Positions 28,688 through 35,656 of a stretch of 64,000 nucleotides of DNA are shown piece after piece. Origin of the DNA: Paenibacillus tyrphae (GTDB taxonomy: Bacteria; Bacillota; Bacilli; Paenibacillales; NBRC-103111). The notes under the pieces were generated by a model that was not told where the DNA came from, did no database searches, and saw only the letters and a list, made by a program, of their open reading frames with translations. The DNA lies in the NCBI RefSeq assembly GCF_024158745.1, contig NZ_JAMZAW010000011.1, forward strand, positions 62,001 through 126,000, written 5' to 3'. Both the position numbers and the translations under genes were made by a program. Each line of letters begins with the position of its first letter. The first letter of the stretch is position 1.

Positions 28688-28706
28688 AGCCACTATGACA
28701 GTGGCT
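28688..28706 (+). repeat. Short hairpin immediately after frlD, near-copy of the downstream terminator hairpin
   Basis: AGCCACT-ATGAC-AGTGGCT starts at the base after the frlD stop codon. It is almost the same as the hairpin at 28910-28928 (loop ATTGA) but lacks a T-run. The two can also pair with each other. Confidence 0.75.
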
Positions 28707-28711
28707 AGAGT

Positions 28712-28902
28712 GTTGAGAAACCTTGGAAGTAGAAAAACTCAGACAAATAGAGGTGGGGTATATCCCGTAAGAGTTTACGTCCGCCTGAAACCCGTGAAAA
28801 TACCGCAAATTCTAATCAAATTCATGGGTTTCAAGAGCGGCTGGAGGGATATACCCCACCGGCGTATGCAGAGAGTTTTCTACGCGAAGCGGGTTTCTCA
28901 AC
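28712..28902 (+). ncRNA. Unrecognised rod-shaped structured RNA, copy 3 (after frlD)
   Basis: Long hairpin between frlD and frlR. From outside in: GTTGAGAAACC (28712-28722)/GGTTTCTCAAC (28892-28902); GTAGAAAAACTC (28729-28740)/GAGTTTTCTAC (28873-28883) with one bulge; P1, 15 bp, 28752-28766/28846-28860; an internal loop with left strand GTAAGAGTTTACGT (28767-28780) and right strand CTGGA (28841-28845); P2 CCGC (28781-28784)/GCGG (28837-28840); and P3, 13 bp, 28786-28798/28821-28833. The loop and P2 match the elements at 10022-10103 and 61859-61940, while all long helices have different sequences. Its own terminator follows at 28910-28933. Nothing here looks coding, and no known riboswitch or ribozyme signature was recognised. 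Confidence 0.82.
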
Positions 28903-28909
28903 AAGCTCA

Positions 28910-28933
28910 AGCCACTATTGAAGTGGCTTTTTT
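28910..28933 (+). terminator. Rho-independent terminator of the structured RNA/frl transcript
   Basis: AGCCACT (28910-28916), loop ATTGA, AGTGGCT (28922-28928), then TTTTTT to 28933. Confidence 0.88.
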
Positions 28934-28960
28934 GGCGTACTGCCGAAGACGCTTGTCCGG

Positions 28961-29731
28961 TCAAGTATGCTTGGGCTGGACCTTTTTGCCCCCCGCGTTC
29001 GGCAGGGCGGAGCTGTTGATCGTGAACGTCGCTTTGTGCGCCGGCAATTGCAAGGTAGACGTATGGATCGGCCTGTTCCCCGCATCGAAAGCCAATTTGA
29101 AAATATCGAACAGTGCGGCGCCCTGCTCGCATTTGAGCAGCTCCGCTTCCGCTTGGGTCGCATAGATGACATTCAGTACCTTGGCGTTGCTCGTCGGTAC
29201 GATGTCATATCTTCTTTTTAAAATTTCATAGGTCGATACGGATTCCGTAATGTACTGCTCCAGTGCGGGAAACAGGCTGAGTGGGTAGTGCGTTGTGTCG
29301 ATGAAAAACGGATCGTCGTTCACGTACAACAATCGCTTCAAGCGCAGCAGCGGTTCGTCGGCAGGCACGTTCAGGTAATGAGCGAGCTCGGCGTTAGCTT
29401 TGACCGTGCCGCATGATAAAATTTGGGACTTGGGCGTTTCGCCCGAGGTCATGATGAACTCGGAAAAGCCGTCGGCTGCGAGTAGCTCCCGTTCGATCTT
29501 GAATTCCTTCACAAACGTGCCTTTGCCTTGCTTGCGCTGCAAAATGCCTTCGTCCACCAGATCCAGAATGGCTCGGCGTGCCGTAATCCGGCTTACCTCG
29601 TAGATGTCGCAAAGATCCGACTCGGACGGCAGCTGCTGTCCGGGCTTGTAGGTTCCGCGATGAATTTCCTCTTTGATCATTTGCTTGAGTTGAACGTAAA
29701 GCGGGTTGGAGCTTTCGTTATTTAATTTCAT
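28961..29731 (-). CDS. frlR: GntR/HutC-type transcriptional regulator (FrlR-like)
   Basis: 256-aa regulator with an N-terminal winged helix (NPLYVQLKQMIKEEIHRGTYKPGQQLPSESDLCDIYEVSRITARRAILDLVDEGILQRKQGKGTFV, residues about 10-75) and a C-terminal UTRA ligand-binding domain typical of the HutC/FarR subfamily. It is convergent with the frl operon and shares the TATAACGT operator unit with the frl promoter, so it probably represses frlBONMD and itself, responding to a phosphorylated fructosamine. That role is inferred from context and from FrlR of B. subtilis. It is translated from ATG 29731, which lies about 50 bases downstream of its predicted promoter. Confidence 0.85.
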   Translation of the reverse strand: MKLNNESSNPLYVQLKQMIKEEIHRGTYKPGQQLPSESDLCDIYEVSRITARRAILDLVDEGILQRKQGKGTFVKEFKIERELLAADGFSEFIMTSGETPKSQILSCGTVKANAELAHYLNVPADEPLLRLKRLLYVNDDPFFIDTTHYPLSLFPALEQYITESVSTYEILKRRYDIVPTSNAKVLNVIYATQAEAELLKCEQGAALFDIFKLAFDAGNRPIHTSTLQLPAHKATFTINSSALPNAGGKKVQPKHT

Positions 29732-29780
29732 GTACAGCCACCTTGATTGTCAGGTTATAAAATATAAACACACTCGTTCC

Positions 29781-29810
29781 ATTATAACGTATTATAACGT
29801 CATGGTACAA
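29781..29810 (-). promoter_or_regulatory. frlR promoter with overlapping operator repeats
   Basis: Minus strand: TTGTAC (29810-29805), 18-base spacer, TATAAT (29786-29781). On the + strand the same bases contain the perfect 10-bp direct repeat ATTATAACGT (29781-29790 and 29791-29800), related to the frl palindrome at 23542-23555. A repressor bound here would block its own promoter. Confidence 0.7.
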
Positions 29811-29948
29811 CCCGTGAGGACGAGCTTTGCATGATCCCGGCACGGCATGTCCGACGTCCATGGCCGATTTGACGGCGGGGAGGCCGTTGTATTATGATCC
29901 TTGCGTTAGCGTCTCTTTCATAAAGATGATTTCGGAGGTGCCGATCTG

Positions 29949-30551
29949 ATGAATTCGAACATGTCGTTAACCGAGGCGATTCGCGGCCGGAGAAGCGTAG
30001 GGCGCGTCAAGAGCGATCCGATCGCGCGGGAAGTGATTGAGCAGCTGCTGGAAGCGGGCAATTGGGCGCCAAGCCACCATGCGACCGAGCCCTGGCGCTT
30101 TTATGTGATGACCGGTGGCGGCCGACAATCGTTGGCTGACGCGTATGCAGATATTGCGGCCGAAGGAGCCGAAGGCGTGTCCGGGCAAGAGCTGGAGGAG
30201 CTGCGGGCGAAGCAGGCGGCAAAAGCGTTCCGTGCGCCGGTGGTGATCGCCGTTGCCGTATCTCCGTCCACAGCGAAAGGGGTCAGCCGCATCGAGGAGT
30301 TTGCCGCAGCGCACGCCGCCGTGCAAAATATGCTGCTGATGGCGCATGCGCTCGGACTCGGGACGATCTGGCGGACTGGGGAGCCGGCTTATCATCCGCG
30401 GATGAAGCAGGCGTTCGGTCTCGGCGAAGCCGATGCGATCGTAGGACTGGTGTACGTCGGCATTCCGGAGACGACGCCATCCGAAGGCAAACGCCGTCCG
30501 GCTGCGGACAAAACGGTATGGATGACCGGCGAGGCCGACAGCAAGCTGTGA
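29949..30551 (+). CDS. Nitroreductase family protein
   Basis: FMN-dependent oxidoreductase of the small (200-aa) nitroreductase family. Visible motifs: IRGRRSVGRVKSDPIAREVIEQLLEAGNWAPSHHATEPWRFYVMTG (the N-terminal FMN-binding R-R-S pattern and the APS(H)xxxPW loop), EEFAAAHAAVQNMLLMAHALGLGTIWRTG, and VGLVYVGIPE near the C-terminus. The natural substrate is unknown. ATG 29949 has GGAGGTG 8 bases upstream. A possible promoter, TTGACG with a TTATGA-like -10 (about 29870-29898), lies upstream. It is convergent with the AraC gene; no clear terminator lies between them. Confidence 0.9.
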   Translation: MNSNMSLTEAIRGRRSVGRVKSDPIAREVIEQLLEAGNWAPSHHATEPWRFYVMTGGGRQSLADAYADIAAEGAEGVSGQELEELRAKQAAKAFRAPVVIAVAVSPSTAKGVSRIEEFAAAHAAVQNMLLMAHALGLGTIWRTGEPAYHPRMKQAFGLGEADAIVGLVYVGIPETTPSEGKRRPAADKTVWMTGEADSKL

Positions 30552-30577
30552 TCTGCTTCCAACTGCCGCCGCAGGGG

Positions 30578-31489
30578 CTATTCCGAATCCGTCTGACTTC
30601 GTGCTTTGACGGACCGGGCGTATTCGGAAGGGCTCATGCCGGCCGATTTTTTGAACGCTTTGGAAAAATAATGCGGCCCGCTGAAGCCCAGCATCGCGGC
30701 AATTTCGGAAAAGTTGTACGTCTTCTCCCGAATCAGCGATTTGGCCCGGCCGATCTTTAATTGATTGTAATAAGCCATGACGGACAGCCCGGTCTGGCGC
30801 TTGAATTGTTCTTTCAGCCGGGTTTTGGCCACATGCAGCGCCTCGCTGATTTCCCCGAGCGACACGTTCCCTTCCACATGCTCCTCCAAGTAACCGATGA
30901 CCCTTCGGGCTAAAGCTTCGTTGTCCTTTTCCCTTGCCGTAAACGAAAGCGGCTTGTTCGTCTCCGTATGTCCCAGCCTGCGCAGGAGGCGGATCAAAAA
31001 CGTCTGCAAATACAGCTGAATCAGCTGCTCGCTTCCGACAGGCGCGTCCTGCCGTCGTTTGAGCGGGTACCGAAACGGGAACTCGAACGCATGCTTTCCC
31101 TCCTTGACGATCTCCGCCAGAAGATTCCGCTCCGTATCCTCCAGGTGGACAATTTGCCGCGCAAACCGCTTCATGGCTTCGGACCGGCAGTCGAACGTCA
31201 AGACGACAATGTTCGGAGCGGTGCCTTCACAGGCGTAAAAGCTGTGAAATTCGTCAGGTTCATGAAACACGACCATCCCCTGACGAAGCCGGTGCTGTGT
31301 CGTGCCCGCCGTTACCTCCACCTCGCCCTTGTCGACATAAACCAATTCCCAGAAATCGTGCTGCTCGCCCGGGAAAACATAGTTTTTGGCAAATTCGAAA
31401 TAGTACATCGTGATGATGTTGTCGATGACAATCGTCTGTTTTAAACGCGTTCGTTGATAGCTCATCCGGTCCTTCGTCTCCTGCTCCAT
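30578..31489 (-). CDS. AraC family transcriptional regulator
   Basis: 303-aa regulator. The N-terminal half is a cupin-like effector domain (PGEQHDFWELVYVDKGEVEVTAGTTQHRLRQGMVVFHEPDEFHSFYACEG), and the C-terminal half has the two helix-turn-helix motifs of AraC/XylS proteins (NVSLGEISEALHVAKTRLKEQFKRQTGLSVMAYYNQLKIGRAKSLI and NFSEIAAMLGFSGPHYFSKAFKKSAGMSPSEYARSV). ATG 31489 (MEQETKDRMSYQ) is preceded by GGAGGT; other in-frame starts exist up to 31591 and at an internal ATG. It is divergent from a Gfo/Idh gene, its probable target, suggesting control of a sugar-derived catabolic step. The ligand is unknown. Confidence 0.88.
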   Translation of the reverse strand: MEQETKDRMSYQRTRLKQTIVIDNIITMYYFEFAKNYVFPGEQHDFWELVYVDKGEVEVTAGTTQHRLRQGMVVFHEPDEFHSFYACEGTAPNIVVLTFDCRSEAMKRFARQIVHLEDTERNLLAEIVKEGKHAFEFPFRYPLKRRQDAPVGSEQLIQLYLQTFLIRLLRRLGHTETNKPLSFTAREKDNEALARRVIGYLEEHVEGNVSLGEISEALHVAKTRLKEQFKRQTGLSVMAYYNQLKIGRAKSLIREKTYNFSEIAAMLGFSGPHYFSKAFKKSAGMSPSEYARSVKARSQTDSE

Positions 31490-31607
31490 TCTTACCTCCA
31501 TCATACCTTGGCTCCGGGCTTCTGAAAAGCGGCCCACGTGTTCAGGGACGGGCTCATTTTGCAAAAAATGCGGCTTCGAAGACAAAGCCACGGCCGCTCC
31601 GGCTTTC

Positions 31608-31613
31608 TATAAT
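31608..31613 (+). promoter_or_regulatory. -10 box of the Gfo/Idh gene promoter
   Basis: TATAAT (31608-31613) lies about 47 bases upstream of the start codon, without a recognisable -35. That is what would be expected for a promoter activated by the divergent AraC protein. Confidence 0.4.
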
Positions 31614-31659
31614 GGGGGTGAACCCATTACATACGGATTGCTTGGAGGAGGAGTCAGAC

Positions 31660-32781
31660 ATGAGATTGGCTGTCATTGGCTATGGAGCGAGAATACGCGG
31701 GGTGTTGAAATATGTGCAGCAGGCCAACCCCGAATGCAAGGTTACGGCGGTTGTCGACATCCGCAAGGACAAGGCGCTGAGCGGTACGGAAGGTTCGGGC
31801 GATATCCGGCTGTTCGAGACGCCCGAGGAGATGCTTGAGCAGGAGAAGCCGGACGGCGTTCTGATCGGCACCCGTTGCTCCTTGCATACGGAAATGGCCC
31901 TGAAGGTGCTGCCGAGCGGAATTCCGCTCTATCTCGAAAAGCCGGTCGCTACGACGATGGAGGATGCGCTGCGCTTGAAGCACGGCTTCGAGACCTGTCC
32001 GTCGCCGGTCATCGTTTCTTTCCCGCTGCGCGTCACGTCGATCGTGAAGCTGGTGAAGGAGATCATCGATTCTGGCAAAATCGGGACGGTCGAGCATGTC
32101 CAAGCGGTCAATAACGTTCCGTACGGCGGAGTCTATTTTCACAATTGGTACCGGGACGAGAACGAAACGGGGGGCCTGTTTTTGCAGAAGGCGACCCACG
32201 ATTTCGACTATATTAACCACGTGCTCGGGCTTCGTCCGGTCAGCGTCTGCGCGATGACGTCCAAGCAAATTTTCAAGGGCACGAAGCCTGCGGGGCTTAG
32301 GTGCGTCGATTGCGAGGAAAACAAAACGTGCGCCGAGAGCACGGTCGGTACGCCGATGGAGCAGGAATGGCCTTACTGCGCTTTTGCCGAAGATACGGGC
32401 AACGAAGACTCGGGCAGCGCATTGATCCGTTACGAGACCGGGATGCATGTATCGTACTCGCAAAACTTTTTCGCCCGGCAAAAAGCGGGCTCCCGCGGCG
32501 CGCGTTTTCTCGGCTACAAAGGGACGGTCGAATTCGACTTTACGACCGGTATCGTCAAGGTATTCATGCATCACACGCCGCGGGTGGAAACGTATGAGAT
32601 CGACGCGGCGGAAGATCATTTTGGCGGCGACGCGGCGCTTGCGGAAAATTACGTCAATATGATCCGCGGCACCGAGGAGTCGATCAGCACGCTGGACGAC
32701 GGTTTGCTTAGCGCGCTCCTTTGCCTGAAAGCGCGGGAGTCGGCGCTCACCGGCACGTTCCAGACGGTCGACTGGACGTAG
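31660..32781 (+). CDS. Gfo/Idh/MocA family oxidoreductase
   Basis: NAD(P)-dependent sugar or cyclitol dehydrogenase. The 373-aa protein starts MRLAVIGYGARIRGVLKYV (Rossmann GxGxxx loop, here GYGARIRG) and has the EKPVATTMEDALRL motif with the conserved Lys-Pro, then the C-terminal alpha/beta domain (YRDENETGGLFLQKATHDFDYINHVLG with the conserved HDFD). It carries a Cys-rich insert, CVDCEENKTC...YCAF (about residues 220-250), seen in some family members and possibly binding a metal. ATG 31660 follows GGAGGAGGAG. It is divergent from the AraC regulator and ends four bases before a convergent gene. Confidence 0.88.
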   Translation: MRLAVIGYGARIRGVLKYVQQANPECKVTAVVDIRKDKALSGTEGSGDIRLFETPEEMLEQEKPDGVLIGTRCSLHTEMALKVLPSGIPLYLEKPVATTMEDALRLKHGFETCPSPVIVSFPLRVTSIVKLVKEIIDSGKIGTVEHVQAVNNVPYGGVYFHNWYRDENETGGLFLQKATHDFDYINHVLGLRPVSVCAMTSKQIFKGTKPAGLRCVDCEENKTCAESTVGTPMEQEWPYCAFAEDTGNEDSGSALIRYETGMHVSYSQNFFARQKAGSRGARFLGYKGTVEFDFTTGIVKVFMHHTPRVETYEIDAAEDHFGGDAALAENYVNMIRGTEESISTLDDGLLSALLCLKARESALTGTFQTVDWT

Positions 32782-32785
32782 CGGA

Positions 32786-33622
32786 CTAAAGGGCTTCGCC
32801 GGATGGTTCCGGAGGCAGCCGTTTCAGCAACTGCTTGCGGGCCCGGGCGGCGGCTCTGCGGACCGCAGGCGACACATCCTGCTCCAGCTTGGCGAAGCCG
32901 GGCGCGAGCAGGTCCCAATGCTCAGCCGCTGCAGCGGAAGCGTACATAATCGTCGCGTGGATGCGGACCGCTTCGTTCGCGCTGGCGATCCATACGTCAA
33001 GCCGTGCAGCCGTTTTCTCCGGATACGAAGCGAGAAGCCCCTCACCGAGTGTGAGCGGGCTTTTTGCTTTTCCGGCGGAGACCGGGGCGCCCGACATCAG
33101 CTGCTCGGTCAAATCCAGCAGCGGCCGGCTCCATGCCGGGTTGCGGGTTTTGGCCGCGATCCGGACGGCGTGGGCAACGGCTGCGATCTCGTGCGGCAGA
33201 GGCGAGGCGGACCATGCGGCTAGCTGCGGATAAAACGCGGGAAATTGCTTGACCAGCAACGTTCCGCAGGCTTCGCCCGTCCAGCGCCGGACGGTGGCGT
33301 GCGGGCTTCCGGCCAAGAAGCGCAACCGTTCGGCCGTCTCGTCGGGAGCGGCTGTGTAATGGCCGGATAATAGAAAGACGGCAAGCTCCTGCGCCGTTTC
33401 GTCCCCGGATTGCGCAAGTCCGGAAGCCAGGCGGACGAGCCGCTTCGGATCGGGTAACGCGGCTTCGATCACTTGCAGCGCTTGGTGCTTGACGGCGCGC
33501 GCTTGTTTATCGGGCAACGTGCCGAGGACCGGGCCCAGAGCAGCCGTTAAGGCGGAAGCCGAGCCGCGGGAGGCGGCGTCCGCCGCATCGCGCTTCCAGT
33601 CTTGTTCGGCAAGCGGCATCAT
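32786..33622 (-). CDS. HEAT-repeat-like hypothetical protein
   Basis: 278-aa all-helical protein rich in Ala, Leu, Arg and Glu, with repeating amphipathic helix pairs (ALTAALGPVLGTLPDKQARAVKHQALQVIEAALPDP, RLRFLAGSPHATVRRWTGEACGTLLVKQF, EAVRIHATIMYASAAAAEHWDLLAPGFAKLEQDVSPAVRRAAARARKQLL). The arrangement suggests HEAT/ARM repeats such as those of DNA-alkylation-repair-like or lyase-like proteins, but no catalytic motif was recognised and no function is assigned. ATG 33622 (MMPLAEQDW) lies 8 bases after GGAGG. It is convergent with the Gfo/Idh gene. Base composition is slightly higher in GC than its neighbours. Confidence 0.7.
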   Translation of the reverse strand: MMPLAEQDWKRDAADAASRGSASALTAALGPVLGTLPDKQARAVKHQALQVIEAALPDPKRLVRLASGLAQSGDETAQELAVFLLSGHYTAAPDETAERLRFLAGSPHATVRRWTGEACGTLLVKQFPAFYPQLAAWSASPLPHEIAAVAHAVRIAAKTRNPAWSRPLLDLTEQLMSGAPVSAGKAKSPLTLGEGLLASYPEKTAARLDVWIASANEAVRIHATIMYASAAAAEHWDLLAPGFAKLEQDVSPAVRRAAARARKQLLKRLPPEPSGEAL

Positions 33623-33751
33623 ATCAAATTCCTCCATTTCAAACGTTACGTTGTTATATCTTACCACGATATTACCAAACATACGTTCTGTGGGCAAGGC
33701 ATTTGTTCCGAAATTCGACACTCTCAAGGCATAGAAGAGAGCAATTCGCAG

Positions 33752-33812
33752 TTTACAGACAAGCGGGATAGAGGTATATTATTTTTGAGTACATGAATAC
33801 TTGTATACAAGT
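33752..33812 (+). promoter_or_regulatory. Promoter and GntR operator upstream of the 6-phosphogluconate dehydrogenase gene
   Basis: TTTACA (33752-33757), 17-base spacer, TATATT (33775-33780). The palindrome ACTTGTATACAAGT (33799-33812), preceded by AAT, is the B. subtilis GntR operator core (ATACTTGTATACAAGTAT). It lies about 12 bases after the predicted start point, a repressor position. Confidence 0.82.
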
Positions 33813-33838
33813 GTACAATATTTGTCGAGGTGATAATG

Positions 33839-34738
33839 ATGAAGCTAGGGATGATCGGACTGGGGAAAATGGGATTCAACCTCGTGCAAAATTTGCTTCA
33901 ACAGCAGCATGAGGTGGTGGTGTACGACGTTAACCCCGAACCGGGAAAGAAATTGCAAGAAGGTGGCGCAGAGCTTTCCGCTTCCGTCAACGAGCTGGTA
34001 GAGAAGCTGGAAGCTCCCCGCATCGTCTGGATTATGGTTCCCGCCGGTCCGATTGTGGATCAGGTGATCGACACGCTTGGTCCGCTGCTGGAGCAAGGAG
34101 ATATCGTGATTGACGGCGGGAACTCTCACTACAAGCAATCGGTGGCCCGGGCGGATAAGCTGAAGGAGCGGGGCGTCCATTTTTTCGACGTGGGAACATC
34201 GGGAGGCACAGAGGGCGCGGCCCATGGCGGCTGCTTCATGATTGGCGGCGACCAAGACGCGTTTGCAACCATTGAACCGCTGTTTCAAGGCATCGCAGTC
34301 GACAAAGGCTATCTGTATGCCGGCGGTCACGGCAGCGGGCATTTTCTCAAGATGGTCCATAACGGCATCGAGTACGGCATGATGCAATCGATTGCAGAAG
34401 GCTTCGAAATTTTATCGAAGAGCCAATTCGATTTCAATTACGAAGAGGTTGCGCGGGTGTGGGCGAACGGTTCGGTGATTCGGGGATGGCTGATGGAGCT
34501 GACCCAAAACGCGTTTTCCAAAGATCCCAAGCTGGAAGGGATACGGGGAATCATGAAAAGCTCCGGAGAAGGAAAATGGACAGTTCAGACGGCGCTCGAT
34601 ATGGAAATCAGTACGCCTGTCATCGCATTGTCCCTGTTGATGCGGTACCGGTCCATGGAAGACGATACGTTCCACGGCAAGGTGGTGGCCGCTCTGCGCA
34701 ATGAATTCGGCGGTCATGAAGTCGTAAGAAATTCGTAA
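33839..34738 (+). CDS. gnd: 6-phosphogluconate dehydrogenase, decarboxylating (short type)
   Basis: Converts 6-phosphogluconate to ribulose 5-phosphate and CO2. The 299-aa protein is the short, probably NAD-preferring form, lacking the long C-terminal helical domain of the 470-aa Gnd. Motifs: MKLGMIGLGKMGFNLVQNLL (dinucleotide-binding GLGKMG), DGGNSHYKQSVARADKLKERGVHFFDVGTSGGTEGAAHGGCFMIGG, HGSGHFLKMVHNGIEYGMMQSIAEGFEIL (conserved Lys and His-Asn-Gly-Ile-Glu). The start is ATG 33839 (MKLGM), with GAGGTGAT upstream; another ATG and a GTG lie just before. The GntR operator upstream ties it to gluconate catabolism, where it may take the role of gntZ. Confidence 0.93.
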   Translation: MKLGMIGLGKMGFNLVQNLLQQQHEVVVYDVNPEPGKKLQEGGAELSASVNELVEKLEAPRIVWIMVPAGPIVDQVIDTLGPLLEQGDIVIDGGNSHYKQSVARADKLKERGVHFFDVGTSGGTEGAAHGGCFMIGGDQDAFATIEPLFQGIAVDKGYLYAGGHGSGHFLKMVHNGIEYGMMQSIAEGFEILSKSQFDFNYEEVARVWANGSVIRGWLMELTQNAFSKDPKLEGIRGIMKSSGEGKWTVQTALDMEISTPVIALSLLMRYRSMEDDTFHGKVVAALRNEFGGHEVVRNS

Positions 34739-34849
34739 GATCGATTTTCCTGATGGATTCGTTTCGTAACTATGTGATAAAATCTAGAAATACTTGTTTA
34801 CGTTACCTTATCGCAGTTATTGAAAACGGTCTGTATGGGAGAGTTGTTC

Positions 34850-35521
34850 ATGCGTTATCCTGCTGCATGGTTACAAGGGTTGTCTTTGGGAGAAAGTATG
34901 GCTTGCGAATTAAGATTGCAAATTATCGCCGGGAACATTAAGCCGGGCGAAGTCATATCGGAAAATAAGGTGGCCGCGGAATTCGGAACAAGCCGGTCGC
35001 CGGTCAGGGAAGCGTTGAAAACGTTGTCAAACGAAGGTCTCATTCGTCTGGAAAGAATGGGCGCCGTCGTGAACGGTCTGAGCTCACAGGATGTCGAAGA
35101 GTTGTATGACGTTCGGTTTTTGATCGAGAGCTTTGCGCAGCAGCGGTTGGCCGAAGGAAATCATGAGGCGCTGCTCGCCAATTTGAAACGGAACATCGAC
35201 AAGATGGAATTGGCGATGAAGCATCGCGATATCGAGGAATTTTCGTATCTGGACTTTTCCTTTCACGAATCGATCATTGTGGAGGCCAAGCATGCAAGGA
35301 TCTTGCATTTGTGGAAAAGCATCCACCAAATCGTACTGACCGTCATGTACCTTACGACGGCGGAGGTGTTCTCCAAAGGCGAGAACAAACTCAAGTCCGT
35401 CATCGATAAGCACCGGTCGATTGTGGCCGGGCTCGAATCGAAGGACGTCACCGTCATTCAATCCGTCGTTCAGCAATATTTTGCGGATTCGCACAAAACG
35501 CTTCATAGCAGGTTTCCTTAA
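34850..35521 (+). CDS. gntR: Gluconate operon repressor GntR
   Basis: 223-aa FadR-type GntR regulator. It has an N-terminal winged helix (LRLQIIAGNIKPGEVISENKVAAEFGTSRSPVREALKTLSNEGLIRLERMGAVV) and a C-terminal FCD ligand-binding domain (LYDVRFLIESFAQQRLAEG... with His/Asp residues for metal/ligand). It aligns closely with B. subtilis GntR, including YPAxWL near the N-terminus and RLERMGAVV. The start is ATG 34850 (MRYPAAW) with GGGAGAG six bases upstream; an ATG at 34835 has no ribosome binding site. A half-operator TACTTGTTTA lies at 34791-34800, consistent with weak autoregulation. Confidence 0.92.
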   Translation: MRYPAAWLQGLSLGESMACELRLQIIAGNIKPGEVISENKVAAEFGTSRSPVREALKTLSNEGLIRLERMGAVVNGLSSQDVEELYDVRFLIESFAQQRLAEGNHEALLANLKRNIDKMELAMKHRDIEEFSYLDFSFHESIIVEAKHARILHLWKSIHQIVLTVMYLTTAEVFSKGENKLKSVIDKHRSIVAGLESKDVTVIQSVVQQYFADSHKTLHSRFP

Positions 35522-35554
35522 CAGGCCGCTGCTATGCAGGCTTTTCACTGCCGT

Positions 35555-35579
35555 ACTTGTCGACAAGTATACATGTATA
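35555..35579 (+). promoter_or_regulatory. Tandem GntR operators upstream of gntP
   Basis: ACTTGTCGACAAGT (35555-35568) is a perfect palindrome of the GntR type, overlapped on its right by a second palindrome, TATACATGTATA (35568-35579). They lie about 80 bases upstream of gntP and just downstream of gntR. A TATAAA at 35595-35600 could be the -10. Confidence 0.75.
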
Positions 35580-35656
35580 AATTCATTGCCGTGCTATAAA
35601 TTGGGCATACTCTGGATACCGAACCATGCTCGCATGAATAATAAGGAGAGCTGCTT

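Noticed and set aside
28587..29165. A 192-codon + strand open frame across the frlD end, the structured RNA and frlR
   Set aside because: It is out of frame with frlD, overlaps frlR on the other strand, and has no coding character in the non-coding part.
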